The translations under genes and the position numbers were made by a program. Below, piece after piece: positions 63,649-64,000 of a DNA stretch of 64,000 nt (its first letter is position 1; the number at the start of each line of letters is the position of its first letter). The notes under the pieces are model-generated. The model searched no databases. It had not been told where the DNA came from and saw nothing but the letters and a program-made list of their open reading frames with translations. The stretch is from an uncultured Prevotellaceae bacterium (GTDB taxonomy: Bacteria; Bacteroidota; Bacteroidia; Bacteroidales; Bacteroidaceae): the NCBI GenBank assembly GCA_902785945.1, contig CADAAR010000020.1:1-64000 (forward strand), read 5' to 3'.

Positions 63649-63822
63649 TTCACAGATTCACAATTCACAGTTTATTTTTCGAGTCCGCTGATGCACAACT
63701 TGCGTGGGAAGTGTTAATATATATTTAAATATATATAAATATGTATATAGATATAGATAGAAATCTATCTCTACACGGGTACCCCCCTTAGAAATAAAAC
63801 TGTGAAACTGTGAATCTGTGAA
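63649..63822. repeat. Long inverted repeat built from ATTCACA heptads around an AT-rich core
   Basis: The left arm (63649-63679, TTCACAGATTCACAATTCAC then AGTTTATTTTT) is nearly the reverse complement of the right arm (63791-63822, AAAACTGTGAAACTGTGAAT then CTGTGAA). Between them lie about 110 bases, mostly A/T, with an AGATAG-AAAT-CTATCT hairpin. The arrangement, heptad arms inverted around a spacer, resembles the coding copies in carA and pyrG with another heptad. Confidence 0.75.
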
Positions 63823-63854
63823 GATGGCCTATTTTGGCATACCTTCATGAAATC

Positions 63855-64000
63855 TTATTTGCCTTTGACTTGCAGGTAACTCTTCAGTGCCTCGACGTAT
63901 GCTTCGAATGCCTGACGGCCTTTTGTGGTAATGCGGCAGATGGTGCAGGGGCGTTTGCCCTTGAAGGTCTTCTCAACCTCGATGTAGCCCGCTGCCGAGA
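63855..64000 (-). CDS. Winged-helix transcriptional regulator, 3' end only
   Basis: The last 48 codons of a minus-strand gene that continues beyond the window. 'GYIEVEKTFKGKRPCTICRI' and 'TTKGRQAFEAYVEALKSYLQ' match the wing and last helix of small MarR/PadR-like winged-helix (HTH_34-type) regulators. The DNA-recognition helix lies outside. Target unknown. Confidence 0.75.
   Translation of the reverse strand, partial: SAAGYIEVEKTFKGKRPCTICRITTKGRQAFEAYVEALKSYLQVKGK

Overview
The window comes from a Bacteroidales chromosome, most probably Prevotella or a close relative. Evidence read from the sequence: most transcription units are preceded by the Bacteroidetes -7 element TAnnTTTG, often with a TTTG box 19-20 bases upstream; there is a full-length SprA translocon of the type IX secretion system (T9SS) and several secreted enzymes ending in a 'DLQGRK...KGIYI..GKK' sorting tail; a fimbrillin-like lipoprotein, a meso-diaminopimelate dehydrogenase and a two-subunit glycine decarboxylase are present. 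Genus and strain are inference.

Layout. 0-5 kb: a RAYT transposase relic with its REP-like repeats, a phosphoglycerate mutase with an unexpected lipoprotein signal, a secreted CE1-type esterase, one tRNA and a small exported protein. 5-9 kb: glyS, an FKBP-like lipoprotein and an AAA ATPase plus DUF4435 pair that resembles the PARIS defence pair. 9-16 kb (minus): the dxs-trkA-trkH operon and an AsmA-like protein. 16-20.9 kb: a long structured leader or ncRNA, a 52-residue peptide gene, a fimbrillin-like lipoprotein, and a TraX-like gene bracketed by two 173-bp repeats with a tRNA-like core. 21-29.5 kb: a T9SS subtilase, then a glycine cleavage operon with its own lipoate ligase and lipoamide dehydrogenase. 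29.5-34 kb: purN, ddh, a double-domain CE12 esterase, a DUF486 protein and a lipoprotein. 34-38 kb: an electron-transfer flavoprotein and acyl-CoA dehydrogenase operon in which two genes look damaged. 38-49.5 kb: a carbohydrate-binding lipoprotein, sprA, ruvA and a CE6-type esterase cut by an in-frame TAG. 49.5-61.6 kb (minus): a nitrogen-assimilation block, P-II, amt2, a porin-like protein, amt1, pyrG, purF-like, carA, half a carB and asnB. 62-64 kb: a TfoX remnant, glycerate kinase, a repeat-rich gap and the 3' end of a winged-helix regulator.

How the genes work together. The nitrogen block joins ammonium uptake and its P-II sensor to four glutamine-dependent amidotransferases (CTP synthase, PRPP amidotransferase, carbamoyl-phosphate synthase, asparagine synthetase). 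The glnB-amt2 and amt1-pyrG promoters share a conserved upstream module at identical spacing from the -7 box. The gcv operon encodes every protein of the glycine cleavage system. SprA would export the proteins with sorting tails.

Most unusual signals: (1) a roughly 40-base repeat built on 7-base units that sits in frame, twice each and in inverted orientation, inside carA and pyrG, and once between genes; (2) carB ends at its mid-protein domain boundary, exactly where another 7-base repeat begins; (3) the shared upstream module of the two ammonium-transport promoters; (4) the tRNA-like repeats around the TraX-like gene; (5) the PARIS-like pair; (6) linked lesions in etfA and the acyl-CoA dehydrogenase gene; (7) the esterase separated from its sorting tail by a single TAG.
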